Positions 25,270 to 33,774 of a stretch of DNA of 64,000 nt are shown in pieces. This stretch comes from Chitinophaga dinghuensis. GTDB lineage: Bacteria > Bacteroidota > Bacteroidia > Chitinophagales > Chitinophagaceae. Made by a program: the position numbers and the translations under genes. The notes under the pieces are model-generated. The model made no database searches and was not told the origin of the DNA. It saw nothing but the letters and a program-made list of their open reading frames with translations. The stretch is from positions 620,001 to 684,000 of the forward strand of contig NZ_QLMA01000003.1 in assembly GCF_003259435.1 (NCBI RefSeq). Direction: 5' to 3'. Numbering within the stretch: position 1 is the stretch's first letter; every line of letters starts with the position of its first letter.

Positions 25270-25845
25270 ATGAATAAACTGCCTGATGCCTTTCCTGTGC
25301 TTTCCACGGAGCGGCTGACCTTAGCGCCTGTGAGCATGGCTATGTTGGAGGATATCTTTTTCATTTTCAATGATCCGAAGGTGGTTCGGTTTTATCCTGT
25401 GGCGCCATTGGCGAACAGGGGGAAGGCGATGGAGCGGATTCAGCAGTACCAGCGGATGTTCCGGGAGAAGACAGGCATCAGGTGGGTAATCATTGCTAAG
25501 GGAACGCATAGTGTAGTTGGGACGATTGGAATTAACAGTATGGACAGTAATAATAAGTGCAGTATATCCTATGATTTATCCAGTAACTGGTGGAAGCGGG
25601 GTTATATGCAGGAGGCGATGCAGGCGTTTCTGGCGTATGTGTTTGGGACGTTGGAGATAAACCGTGTACAGGCGGAGGTGATGAAGGACAACACTGATTC
25701 TTGTGTATTACTGGAGAAATTAGGTTTTGAGAAAGAGGGATTATTGCGGGAGTGGCAGTATTGGGACGGGAGATATAATGACATTTACATGTATGCCTTA
25801 TTAAGGCGGGAATATAAAGCAGAGGACCATACGTTGGGGGTATAG
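25270..25845 (+). CDS. GNAT acetyltransferase (RimJ/RimL-like)
   Basis: A 191-residue GNAT protein. It starts with the LSTERLTLAPVS motif typical of RimJ/RimL members and has VGTIGINSMDSNNKCSISYDLSSNWWKRGYMQEAM, where the acetyl-CoA loop is WKRGYMQEA, and NDTDSCVLLEKLGFEKEGLL-like (DNTDSCVLLEKLGF). It may acetylate a protein N terminus or a small amine. It stands alone. Confidence 0.9.
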   Translation: MNKLPDAFPVLSTERLTLAPVSMAMLEDIFFIFNDPKVVRFYPVAPLANRGKAMERIQQYQRMFREKTGIRWVIIAKGTHSVVGTIGINSMDSNNKCSISYDLSSNWWKRGYMQEAMQAFLAYVFGTLEINRVQAEVMKDNTDSCVLLEKLGFEKEGLLREWQYWDGRYNDIYMYALLRREYKAEDHTLGV

Positions 25846-25876
25846 TCCTCTGCGATATTATAGTAGTGAAAAGAGA

Positions 25877-26548
25877 TTAAGGAAGTTTGTCCAGCATAAC
25901 GATACCGTGTTTGAGGGCGTAAGTAACGAGTCCAACGCGGGTTTTCACCTGTAATTTGGCGAAGAGGTTGTCTCGGTAGCCATCAATGGTGCGGGCACTG
26001 AGATGCATTTGATCGGCGATCTCTTTATAAGTTAGTTCAGTACAAACTAGTTTGAGAAAGGTGATTTCCCTTTCTGTTAAGTTGGTAGCGTATTTGGTGG
26101 TATTTCCTTCTTCTTCCGCTTCATGGATGGAGTGGATGAGTTTTCCGGTAACCATTTCTGAGTAGTAGTACCCTTTATGAGCGAGCGAGCTCATGGCTTC
26201 CCGGAGTTCGGAAGGTTCTGAGTCTTTGAGGATATAGCCTTTGGCTCCGGCTTTGAACATTCGAACGATGGATTGTTCGTTGTCGTACATGGAGAGGGCG
26301 AGTACCTTGATGTGGGGTTGATTTTTCTTCAGCCAAAGGCAGGTTTCATAGCCGTCCATTTCCGGCATATTAATATCCAGCAGCACGATATCCGGGAGGT
26401 TATCCGGGCGGAGCATGCTGATAAATTCCTTACCATTATTGGCTTCAAACAGCAGGGTGTAGTCGTCAAAGCTGGCGATGAGTGTACCCAGACCTTTTCT
26501 GAAGAGTACGTGGTCATCTACCAGGGCTATACTGATTTTGTTGTTCAT
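25877..26548 (-). CDS. NarL/LuxR-type response regulator
   Basis: A 223-residue regulator with receiver domain (2-120; phospho-acceptor D58 in LLDINMPEMDG, acidic pair DD 11-12, conserved Lys in GYILKDSEPSE) and a C-terminal LuxR HTH (about 153-215, LTEREITFLKLVCTELTYKEIADQMHLS then RTIDGYRDNLFAKL). It is paired with the histidine kinase gene 6 bases upstream, and with a membrane protein gene before that. Confidence 0.95.
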   Translation of the reverse strand: MNNKISIALVDDHVLFRKGLGTLIASFDDYTLLFEANNGKEFISMLRPDNLPDIVLLDINMPEMDGYETCLWLKKNQPHIKVLALSMYDNEQSIVRMFKAGAKGYILKDSEPSELREAMSSLAHKGYYYSEMVTGKLIHSIHEAEEEGNTTKYATNLTEREITFLKLVCTELTYKEIADQMHLSARTIDGYRDNLFAKLQVKTRVGLVTYALKHGIVMLDKLP

Positions 26549-26554
26549 ATCATT

Positions 26555-27346
26555 TTAAGGGAGCAGATAGGGGATATTGACCTTTACACGGGTGCCCTGG
26601 GGCTCATTTTCGGCTATACTGAGGTCAGCTCCTATCAGGTTGCTTCGTTTTCTCATGCTACCGAGGCCGATTCCGGTGGTTTCGCCCTGCAGTATATTGG
26701 GATTGATGCCTTCGCCGTTGTCAGCGATATCCATGATACAGCATTGTGGCTGATAGTCGAGATTGATATCGATGGTAGAAGCGTGGGCGTGTTTAATAAT
26801 GTTGTTTAATACTTCCTGAAAGATACGAAATAGAATTAATTCCTTGTTGGGCTCCAACCGGACAGGATTTCCTTCAATTTGGAAATTGATGTCGAATGTG
26901 CCTATTCTGCGGAGCATTTCTACTTCCTGGCCTATGCCGGCGCAGAGGCCTTTGTCCATGATGAGGTCAGTATCGAGTGATTTACTGAGGTTTCTGAGAT
27001 CGTGGATTGCTTTGGTCAGGAGTTGTTTGGAGTCGCTGATTTTTTCGTGGAGGCCAGGGGTGGCGGAAGTATCTATGGTACCCATGTTAAGTTTTACGAG
27101 GCTTAGTACCTGGCCTATATTATCATGGATTTCCTGGGAGATATTTTTTTGTGTTTGTTCTTTTATTTCCAGTTGAGCGCGGAGCATTTCCTGGTCGAAT
27201 GCGGACTTCAGCTGTTGTTTTTCCTGTTGATGAGCGGCACGGCGGCGCTGGTATATCATCCAGAATGCGATGATAAAGCTGATCAGCAGGAGAAACAAGA
27301 GGGTTGCCATTACGATGCTTAAGATGATATCATTTTCCATTTCCAC
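26555..27346 (-). CDS. NarX-type (HisKA_3) sensor histidine kinase
   Basis: A 263-residue kinase with one N-terminal membrane helix (ILSIVMATLLFLLLISFIIAF), a coiled linker, a HisKA_3 dimerisation domain with the phospho-acceptor H74 in ISQEIHDNIGQVL, and a GHKL ATPase domain with N box EVLNNIIKHAHA, G1 DIADNGEGI and GIGLGSM. It has no sensor domain of its own. It is encoded between a multi-helix membrane protein (17-base overlap) and the response regulator (6 bases), so the membrane protein may be its input. Confidence 0.94.
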   Translation of the reverse strand: MEMENDIILSIVMATLLFLLLISFIIAFWMIYQRRRAAHQQEKQQLKSAFDQEMLRAQLEIKEQTQKNISQEIHDNIGQVLSLVKLNMGTIDTSATPGLHEKISDSKQLLTKAIHDLRNLSKSLDTDLIMDKGLCAGIGQEVEMLRRIGTFDINFQIEGNPVRLEPNKELILFRIFQEVLNNIIKHAHASTIDINLDYQPQCCIMDIADNGEGINPNILQGETTGIGLGSMRKRSNLIGADLSIAENEPQGTRVKVNIPYLLP

Positions 27347-28004
27347 GATGATGAGCTATGTTGGCAGCTGATAACTTGCGATCTTTCCAGATTCCGATTG
27401 TAAAAAGGCCATACATAGTAATGTTAAAAATGCTTTGAATTACCCAAAGTCTGGTCATAATAGAGTTTGGGTGAACCTTGATATAGTGCCATAGCGAGAA
27501 TACCAGCATGGTACATGGTGCATACAGAAAAATACCTGTCAGATACCAGAAGAACGGCTTTTTGGGTGAAATACCATCCATTACTTCATATTGATCGAGA
27601 ATAATCAGCAGTATCCAGCCGGTATACATAAGATTGTTAACAGACACAGCTTCACTGATAAACCGGGCCGACAAACCATTCCAAAGCACTATCCCTAGAT
27701 TGAATATCGTTATTAGACACGTTGTGATGAAAAAGAGGCGTTTTCTCCCTTTATTAATAATTTTTGGATAGAACAGCCAGCAGATCAGACTTATTTCTGC
27801 CAATGTGTACAGGTTATATGTTACATTGAGCAGCGGTCCATTGTCTATGAATGCCCTTAGCAACTGAGGGATAGCAGCCAAAGCTACTATCCCAAATATG
27901 ATTTTCGAATCGACTGATATTTTCGGGTAGCAATAGAGTCCCACAAGGAAGGGACAAATTACTATCCAAATTGAAATTTCACTTAAAACATCCTGTAGCT
28001 GCAT
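27330..28004 (-). CDS. Seven-helix membrane protein, possible sensor partner
   Basis: A 224-residue protein with about seven hydrophobic helices and almost no soluble loops, ending in a short basic tail. No family is recognised. It overlaps the histidine kinase gene by 17 bases, so translation is coupled, and that kinase lacks a sensor domain. Serving as its signal input or membrane anchor is inferred from this. Confidence 0.7.
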   Translation of the reverse strand: MQLQDVLSEISIWIVICPFLVGLYCYPKISVDSKIIFGIVALAAIPQLLRAFIDNGPLLNVTYNLYTLAEISLICWLFYPKIINKGRKRLFFITTCLITIFNLGIVLWNGLSARFISEAVSVNNLMYTGWILLIILDQYEVMDGISPKKPFFWYLTGIFLYAPCTMLVFSLWHYIKVHPNSIMTRLWVIQSIFNITMYGLFTIGIWKDRKLSAANIAHHRGNGK

Positions 28005-28081
28005 ATCGCCCTTAGTCTAGTTCTCATAATAGGGGGTGTGGATATGCAAAATACAGAAGTTCAGTCGAAAATACCTGCTAA

Positions 28082-28570
28082 TTATACATAGTTAATCTGA
28101 GTAACGTCTGTTGCAGGTGGATGTTCCAGTCCGATGGTTGGATCGCCATCGCGCAGATTGGATGTTTTAGCGATACCAGCAGCGGTTCCTTTAGGTTCCA
28201 GGCCGGTGGCTTCCAGTATCATTCCGTTTTCTGTAGAGGCTTCTGAATCTTTGGTCAGGAGTCTGCAAGGGATAATCATCACTGTAGGATCGCCTTTTTC
28301 GAATTGTTCTGATTTTTCCGGGTGAGCGCCAGCTATGACCATGAAGAAAGGAGCATCGCTGTTAATCAGTTTTAGCAGTTCATCTTTGGAAAACAGGAAA
28401 GCGTTGGTTTTACTAAGGTAATAGTTGGTAACTGCGGGATCATGCAGGATGCCGGTCGATATTTTCAGTGCCAGCTCCATTTTGTTAAAATATTCTTTTC
28501 GAACATTCATGATTCTCCGTGCCTCGTCGAGGCTGATTTCTTGTCCCGGTAGTTGTTGAATTGGATCCAT
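28082..28570 (-). CDS. Hypothetical protein, unknown function
   Basis: A 162-residue soluble protein with an N-terminal helical half (LDEARRIMNVRKEYFNKMELALK) and a looser C-terminal half rich in Gly/Pro/Thr (DPTIGLEHPPATDVTQI). No family or motif recognised, and no signal peptide. It stands alone on the minus strand, upstream of the sensor operon. Confidence 0.6.
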   Translation of the reverse strand: MDPIQQLPGQEISLDEARRIMNVRKEYFNKMELALKISTGILHDPAVTNYYLSKTNAFLFSKDELLKLINSDAPFFMVIAGAHPEKSEQFEKGDPTVMIIPCRLLTKDSEASTENGMILEATGLEPKGTAAGIAKTSNLRDGDPTIGLEHPPATDVTQINYV

Positions 28571-28711
28571 TAGGATTAAAAGGTTTTAGTGAGTAATTTT
28601 CAGATCTTGAAATATATAAAATTAATTTTTAATGGGTGGTGAAAAAAGAGGATGCCAGAAAAAGAACGAACTGGCACCCCCTTGAACCTTGGGGAACAAA
28701 CCAGGTTGGCG

Positions 28712-28927
28712 CTAGTACGACAGCGCCGGATAAGCAATATATTGATCAGACCTAGTGAAGGAAGATGCACCGGTATCTGTTGTGGATACGGGCATCTCCG
28801 TAGTATTGTTATAGAATTCTTTGGTAGATTTTTCCTGTGTAGTACTGTGTTGCAGGTGAATCGCGTGGCGCATGTAAATGGCCAGTTGCGTAACAATCAG
28901 TAGCATCAGGAACAGGAACCGCTTCAT
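28712..28927 (-). CDS. Small membrane-anchored or exported protein (71 residues)
   Basis: 71 residues: one N-terminal hydrophobic segment (FLFLMLLIVTQLAIYM) followed by a Ser/Thr-rich polar tail. No family recognised. It occupies an otherwise empty interval and has no overlap with a better candidate, but the coding evidence is weak. Confidence 0.4.
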   Translation of the reverse strand: MKRFLFLMLLIVTQLAIYMRHAIHLQHSTTQEKSTKEFYNNTTEMPVSTTDTGASSFTRSDQYIAYPALSY

Positions 28928-29099
28928 TTCATAGTAGTTTTATCAACAGGATGTCGTAGGATTATGGCATCAAAATTAGGAGCTGACTTTCAGTTGTTCA
29001 ACGTGAAAATCTACATAGAGGTACCGTGTTTTCACGGTATTTATCATCCACTTGAGAAGTAGAGCAGCGGTATTGGGAGTTGGGGTGTTGTCTCCCTAT

Positions 29100-29927
29100 T
29101 TACTTTTCTTCACATAATTCCAGCCAAAGACCACCTGTTACTGGAGGGGAGAGCAGGATAGATTTTCCGTTGGCTGTCTGGGAAATGGAAACATGAAAAC
29201 CGGCCAGGGTTAATACATTCCGGGCAGTTTGAATATCATGAACGCGCAGGGTGACGCCTATAATAGGATGATGAGGAATAATGCGCCTTGTTGTTGGGAA
29301 AAATAAGATTTTACCCTCAGGAAGAACCGCGGATGTAGCATTTAGCGTAGCGCCTGATGCACTTAGGAGCTGGCGGATTTGTTGCGTATTGTCCGGGGCA
29401 AGCCAAACGCTGATCAGACTTTCAGCTGTATTGCTATGCGCAAAATGTACTGGTTTGTCGGTGGCCGATTTATTCCTTCCGCCAAAGAAAAGGAAGTCGA
29501 GCGGATGGGGAGGCGTTATTTCCGGATAGCCATTATCGATGATGAATGGAAGGCGGGAGTTGCGTAACAGGGAGACGAGTTTATTGGTATCCTGCACATA
29601 CAACGCGAGGAAGGCAGGGCCGCCGCCCTCTTGTATAAATTTCCGGTAGAAGGCGGTGAGCGTGTCCTTTACTGCGGGGGCAGTGATTAGTTCTAATTCG
29701 GTTCCATCTTTGAATTTTACGTGGAGGTTTTGTATCCCATTTGAGTGAAAACGTCCATTTTTGATGGAAAATCCCAGTTTTTTATACAAAACGGCGGCAC
29801 TATCGAGATTACTAACGGCAATGGGTATATGATCCAAACCGATGATTACGGGTGGATGTTTTACCTGTGCGGTAGTAATGATGTTTGTGATGCAAAGGAG
29901 GAGGGTCAGTAGGCAGCGCATTTTCAC
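29100..29927 (-). CDS. Exported glyoxalase-like (VOC) domain protein
   Basis: A 275-residue protein with a signal peptide (CLLTLLLCITNIITTAQ) and two VOC-type beta-alpha-beta modules. The first begins IIGLDHIPIAVSNLDSAAVLYKKLGFS, the second near IIGVTLRVHDIQTARNVLTLAGF. This matches the glyoxalase-like domain that binds a metal via H and E residues (H in LDHIP; E in ELELIT). It would act in the periplasm or outer envelope; the substrate is unknown. Confidence 0.85.
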   Translation of the reverse strand: MKMRCLLTLLLCITNIITTAQVKHPPVIIGLDHIPIAVSNLDSAAVLYKKLGFSIKNGRFHSNGIQNLHVKFKDGTELELITAPAVKDTLTAFYRKFIQEGGGPAFLALYVQDTNKLVSLLRNSRLPFIIDNGYPEITPPHPLDFLFFGGRNKSATDKPVHFAHSNTAESLISVWLAPDNTQQIRQLLSASGATLNATSAVLPEGKILFFPTTRRIIPHHPIIGVTLRVHDIQTARNVLTLAGFHVSISQTANGKSILLSPPVTGGLWLELCEEK

Positions 29928-29995
29928 TTTTTATGGTGTGATGGAAAGTGAAAATACGATTTTCAGGGATATATTATGTGTCAACCCGCTGCAAT

Positions 29996-30034
29996 AAAAA
30001 GGGCTGCAAGTGTCCTACTTACAACCCTTTTCGC
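29996..30034 (-). terminator. Terminator after the SDR-MarR operon
   Basis: AAAAAGGG then CAAGT (about 29996-30011) pairs with ACTTACAACCCTTTT (30017-30032) as an interrupted stem, giving a T run on the minus strand. It lies 22 bases past the marR stop codon. Confidence 0.65.
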
Positions 30035-30055
30035 GTTTTATACTCTTGGTTGGAT

Positions 30056-30505
30056 TTATTTAATACTTCGGATTTTATCCAGCAGTCGGTTCAGCTCTGC
30101 AACATCTTTATCGGACAGGCCGGCGTATACGGCGTCTACGTGTTCCAGGTCTGCAGTAACTTCTTCGCAGAGTGATTCTCCTGAGGGAGTCAGTTGTATA
30201 TCGATCAGGCGTTTATCTACTGCGTTGGTTCTTTTCTGTACCAGGTTTTTAATTACGAGGCGATCGACCAGCCGGGATACTCCTGCATTTTTCTCCACCA
30301 TCTGTTCCAGCACTTCAGAAGTAGATATCGGCCGGTCCGCCTCGTAAAGAATTTTAATGACATTATATTGTTGGGAAGTAAGTCCGTATTCAGCAAAGAA
30401 TAGCTGTGAGCGATCATATACCCAGTTGAAAGTTTTCACCAGATTGATGCCTAACTGTCGGCGTATGGGCATTTGTTGCTCGTTGTTTTGCTGTTGTTTC
30501 TTCAT
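30056..30505 (-). CDS. MarR-family transcriptional regulator
   Basis: A 149-residue winged-HTH regulator: LTSQQYNVIKILYEADRPISTSEVLEQMVEKNAGVSRLVDRL forms the DNA-binding core, and KRTNAVDKRLIDIQLTPSG forms the wing, both typical of MarR. It is encoded 19 bases after an SDR gene, and a strong palindrome lies upstream of that gene, so the operon is probably autoregulated in response to a ligand. Confidence 0.95.
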   Translation of the reverse strand: MKKQQQNNEQQMPIRRQLGINLVKTFNWVYDRSQLFFAEYGLTSQQYNVIKILYEADRPISTSEVLEQMVEKNAGVSRLVDRLVIKNLVQKRTNAVDKRLIDIQLTPSGESLCEEVTADLEHVDAVYAGLSDKDVAELNRLLDKIRSIK

Positions 30506-30524
30506 GTTTGGGTAGCGTAATTCT

Positions 30525-31277
30525 TTATTGGATCAGGTATCCGCCGTCTACTGGCAGGTACGCGCCTGTGCAGAAGCTGGCATCGTCTGAGGCGAGGAAT
30601 AGAAAAGCTTTTGCCACTTCTTCTGGTTTTCCCAGTCGTTTCATGGCATGTTTGGATTCCATGTATGCCCTGTATTCTGCGCCGGATGCGGAATTTTCCA
30701 TCAGTAAAGGTGTTTCGATATAACCTGGTCCGATGGCGTTTACGCGGATGTTGTTGGTGGCGTTTTCCAGTGCAGCTACTTTGGTGAGTCCTACCAGTCC
30801 ATGCTTGGACGCGGCATATGCGCCGATTCCCTGTTCTGCCACTTGGCTCATGATGGAGCCCATATTCACGATAGCGCCACCTGTTGCCTGTTTGCGCATT
30901 TGGGCGATCTGGAATTTCATGCCATAAAATACGCCGCTAAGATTAATATTCAAAACGCGTTGCCATTCGTCCTGTGTTTTTTCATGTACAGGAGAGGCGT
31001 CTACAACGCCGGCATTGTTCAAAGCTATATCCAGGCTACCAAATATATCTACGGTTTCTTTTACGGCTCTTTCCAGGTCTTCATAGCGGGAAACGTCGCA
31101 CTGTACGAAACGGGCATCTGTGCCTTCTTTCTTTATTTCATCCAGGACGGCCTGGTTTTCTTTCAGGTCGGCGATCATTACTTTCGCGCCTTCTCGGGCA
31201 ATCAATATGGCTGCCGCTTTTCCGATGCCGCTGTTTCCTCCGGTGATAAAGGCCACCTTATTTTCAAAACGTTTCAT
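30525..31277 (-). CDS. SDR-family oxidoreductase
   Basis: A 250-residue short-chain dehydrogenase with TGGNSGIGKA (cofactor loop), ALNNAGVVDAS, the catalytic Ser in VNMGSIMSQVAE, YAASKHGLVGL (Tyr-X3-Lys), GPGYIETPL and FCTGAYLPVDGGYLIQ. The substrate is unknown; the paired MarR regulator suggests a xenobiotic or carbonyl/aldehyde response. Confidence 0.93.
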   Translation of the reverse strand: MKRFENKVAFITGGNSGIGKAAAILIAREGAKVMIADLKENQAVLDEIKKEGTDARFVQCDVSRYEDLERAVKETVDIFGSLDIALNNAGVVDASPVHEKTQDEWQRVLNINLSGVFYGMKFQIAQMRKQATGGAIVNMGSIMSQVAEQGIGAYAASKHGLVGLTKVAALENATNNIRVNAIGPGYIETPLLMENSASGAEYRAYMESKHAMKRLGKPEEVAKAFLFLASDDASFCTGAYLPVDGGYLIQ

Positions 31278-31322
31278 ATGATGGTTGTTTTAAAAAATGA
31301 ATCAAAACTTTCCTTTACAATA

Positions 31323-31345
31323 TTAATGATTAATCATTAATGATT
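31323..31345. promoter_or_regulatory. Overlapping palindromic operator of the SDR-marR operon
   Basis: TTAATGATTAATCATTAA (31323-31340) is a perfect 18-bp palindrome and overlaps a second, AATCATTAATGATT (31332-31345). It lies 46 bases before the SDR start codon, in the promoter region, and is a natural site for the MarR protein. Confidence 0.75.
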
Positions 31346-31415
31346 AGTCAATGAATTGTTAAATTGTGGAGAAGCGAGCTCAGATGAATAGTGTGTAATA
31401 GCGATGGCAACAGGG

Positions 31416-33578
31416 TTATTTAGTTCTTTTATCTTCTTCTGTGACGCCGGAATTGCGTTGGCGGGCGGGTTTTACCTGGTTATTGCCGAAGTGGTAACTG
31501 AGGTTGACACTGAGTTGCCGGGATTCTTCTTTATTCATGGCGATGATTTCCTGGCCGGCGAAATTACTGGAGAGGTGGGTGGTGAGAGTATTGAAAATAT
31601 CTCTGACGGTAATACCGGCACTGACTTTCCCATGTGCCCAGTTTTTGCGGATACTGCCGTCGGCGCTGCCCAGGCTTTTACTTTGGAAATAGGCTTGCAG
31701 GATACTTGGGGAGGACCAGGAGACAACCAGTTCGGCCTGCCAATCGTGCCCCAGGAGGAAACGCTGTCGGAGATTACAATTGACTGTAGTAGACTGGAGT
31801 GATATGCGTCTGCCTATACCATCATCTCCTTGGTAAACTGCATAATAGGCGCCGGTATTTACAAATATTTCATACCAGTGAAAACGGTGGTGGTAGCTGA
31901 CTGTCAGGCTTGCCTGATTTTTACGGGCGAGATTATCTTTAATGATAAAGGTGTGCGATTGTTGTGTGGTATCTGTCACTGTGGTGAAAATATCTTTTGT
32001 ATGGCTGACATCCGCCATCAGTAAGAGATCTTTGTGATAGAGCCAGGAAACGCTGACACTATGGGTATATTGGGGCTTTAGATGGATATTTCCTTTTTGG
32101 TACGTATAGTCGTCCAGTTTAAATTCAAAGGGATTCAGGTCTTTATAGGCAGGCCGGTCTATTCGGTAATTGTAGTTGATGCTCCATTGGGAGTTTGGTT
32201 GTTTGTTGAATGTCAATGCTATACTGGGAAAGAGTTTCAGGTAATGCAGGTAAAAGGTGGAGTCATAGTTTTCAAACCTGTTATGCTGGTATTGAAATCC
32301 TTTGGAGTTTCCTTTACTATTGGTTTGTTCTGCCCGCAGGCCAGCCTGTAGGAGGACCCCTTTGATTCGTTGTTGCCAGCTGACATACAGTGCATTGATG
32401 TTTTCCGTATATCGAAAATGATTGCTGCGGGCGCTGTCTGGCAATTCCTGTTGTTGTATAATATCTGCCTGGCTAAAGTTGTTATCTGTTTGCACGACGG
32501 AGGATTTGGCCCCAAAGCCCAGTTTACTTTTTTTGAATTGCTTTTCATAGTCTGTTTTAATGCTGTATAAATATATGCTGGCGGGGGTGTACATGCGGTA
32601 GATGTTACTGTCGACCGGCATTTGCGTATTCGGTTTGAAATAGATATTCGGTTGCAGTTGATTACCATTGGTATTATAGATGGCCAGGTCTGCATCAATA
32701 TTCCATTCCTTACCATTGCTGGCATAGCGGTAGTTCAGGTTAGTACTGAGTGATTTTCGTTTATTGTCAGAGAAACTATGGCCCAGCAGTATCCTGTCTG
32801 CCTGGTGGGTGGCGCGCTCAATGATATTGGTACTGGCGGCGGTCCACATTTGCTTGTCTGTTGATAATCCGGTGATCATTATACCCGCAGATTGTTTGCT
32901 ATTAAAAGTGTAATCCATACCTGTAAAGAGGTTATGCGTACGGTTATATACACGAATATTTGCCTGTTGATCAAAAATGGTATCCGTGATGGTACGCAGC
33001 ATACTAGTGTACGCATCATAGTTGCCTATACCAACATTGTAATTAGTATACGCATTCAGCTTTTTGTTACGATAATTAAGAGAAAAGCCGGAATTATATT
33101 TAGGATAAACGCCGAAAGTGTTGCCGATATTGATTCCTCCGTTGATTCCATCGCTTTTATTTTTTTTGAATTGCAAGTTTATGATACCGGCATTTCCGGC
33201 GGCATCATATTTTGCGCCGGGGTGCATGATAATTTCGATTTGGGCAATCTGAGTGGCGGGAGTATTTTTCAGGATTTCAGCGAGATCTTTGCCGCGGAGG
33301 TATAGTTGTCGGCCATTTATGTAAATGGTTGTCCCATTTTTGCCCATGATGGAAATATTCCCTTCGTTATCAGCGATGACGCCGGGCGCTTTCCGAAGTA
33401 GGTCCAGCGCCGTTTCCCCGGGTGCTATAATACTATTTTCTGTATGCAGAATAATTTTATCGGCTTGCAGTTCGATCATTGGCATTTGACCTTTTATAGT
33501 AACCGTTTTGAGGGTATCCTGGGCGTAAAGAAATATGTTCGGAAGTAGCAGCAGGAGAATAAATAGTTTAATTTTCAT
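31416..33578 (-). CDS. TonB-dependent receptor-like outer-membrane beta-barrel protein
   Basis: About 720 residues: signal peptide (KIKLFILLLLLPNIFLYAQ), a plug-type domain (TVTIKGQMPMIELQADKIIL to FKKNKSDGINGG, with DLLRKAPGVIADNEGNISIMGK and YINGRQLYLRGKDL), then a barrel (from about 150) of the outer-membrane beta-barrel family OMP_b-brl_3 type. The ligand is unknown. It is divergent from LytS/LytTR genes 200 bases away, a pairing known from Bacteroidota surface-response loci. The start at 33578 gives a better signal peptide than the ATG 5 codons upstream. Confidence 0.88.
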   Translation of the reverse strand: MKIKLFILLLLLPNIFLYAQDTLKTVTIKGQMPMIELQADKIILHTENSIIAPGETALDLLRKAPGVIADNEGNISIMGKNGTTIYINGRQLYLRGKDLAEILKNTPATQIAQIEIIMHPGAKYDAAGNAGIINLQFKKNKSDGINGGINIGNTFGVYPKYNSGFSLNYRNKKLNAYTNYNVGIGNYDAYTSMLRTITDTIFDQQANIRVYNRTHNLFTGMDYTFNSKQSAGIMITGLSTDKQMWTAASTNIIERATHQADRILLGHSFSDNKRKSLSTNLNYRYASNGKEWNIDADLAIYNTNGNQLQPNIYFKPNTQMPVDSNIYRMYTPASIYLYSIKTDYEKQFKKSKLGFGAKSSVVQTDNNFSQADIIQQQELPDSARSNHFRYTENINALYVSWQQRIKGVLLQAGLRAEQTNSKGNSKGFQYQHNRFENYDSTFYLHYLKLFPSIALTFNKQPNSQWSINYNYRIDRPAYKDLNPFEFKLDDYTYQKGNIHLKPQYTHSVSVSWLYHKDLLLMADVSHTKDIFTTVTDTTQQSHTFIIKDNLARKNQASLTVSYHHRFHWYEIFVNTGAYYAVYQGDDGIGRRISLQSTTVNCNLRQRFLLGHDWQAELVVSWSSPSILQAYFQSKSLGSADGSIRKNWAHGKVSAGITVRDIFNTLTTHLSSNFAGQEIIAMNKEESRQLSVNLSYHFGNNQVKPARQRNSGVTEEDKRTK

Positions 33579-33774
33579 AATAAGGATTTTCATAAAATTC
33601 CTCGTTCACGGTAAAGGATTAAGATGAATTCAACCAAATCAGGTATCCTGGCGCTAAATAGCCCAATAAGGGATGGAAAAGGATTGATGGTTTAGAGAGA
33701 CACGTTGACCTTTAAAATGCAGCGTTTCGTTGAATAATAGAAAGAGCGCATTACAAGCATATTACTTTTGGGAT

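Noticed and set aside
25819-25853. Hairpin CAGAGGAC...GTCCTCTG at the end of the GNAT gene as a terminator
   Set aside because: The stem overlaps the stop codon and is not followed by a T run.
28600-28896. 98-residue minus-strand frame overlapping the small 71-residue frame
   Set aside because: Composition is Arg/Pro/Cys-rich without any signal or domain, and it covers a better candidate (28712-28927) in another frame.
33763-33770. TACTTTTG as a promoter element for the LytS gene
   Set aside because: It lies 4 bases before the start codon and has no TTG at the right spacing.
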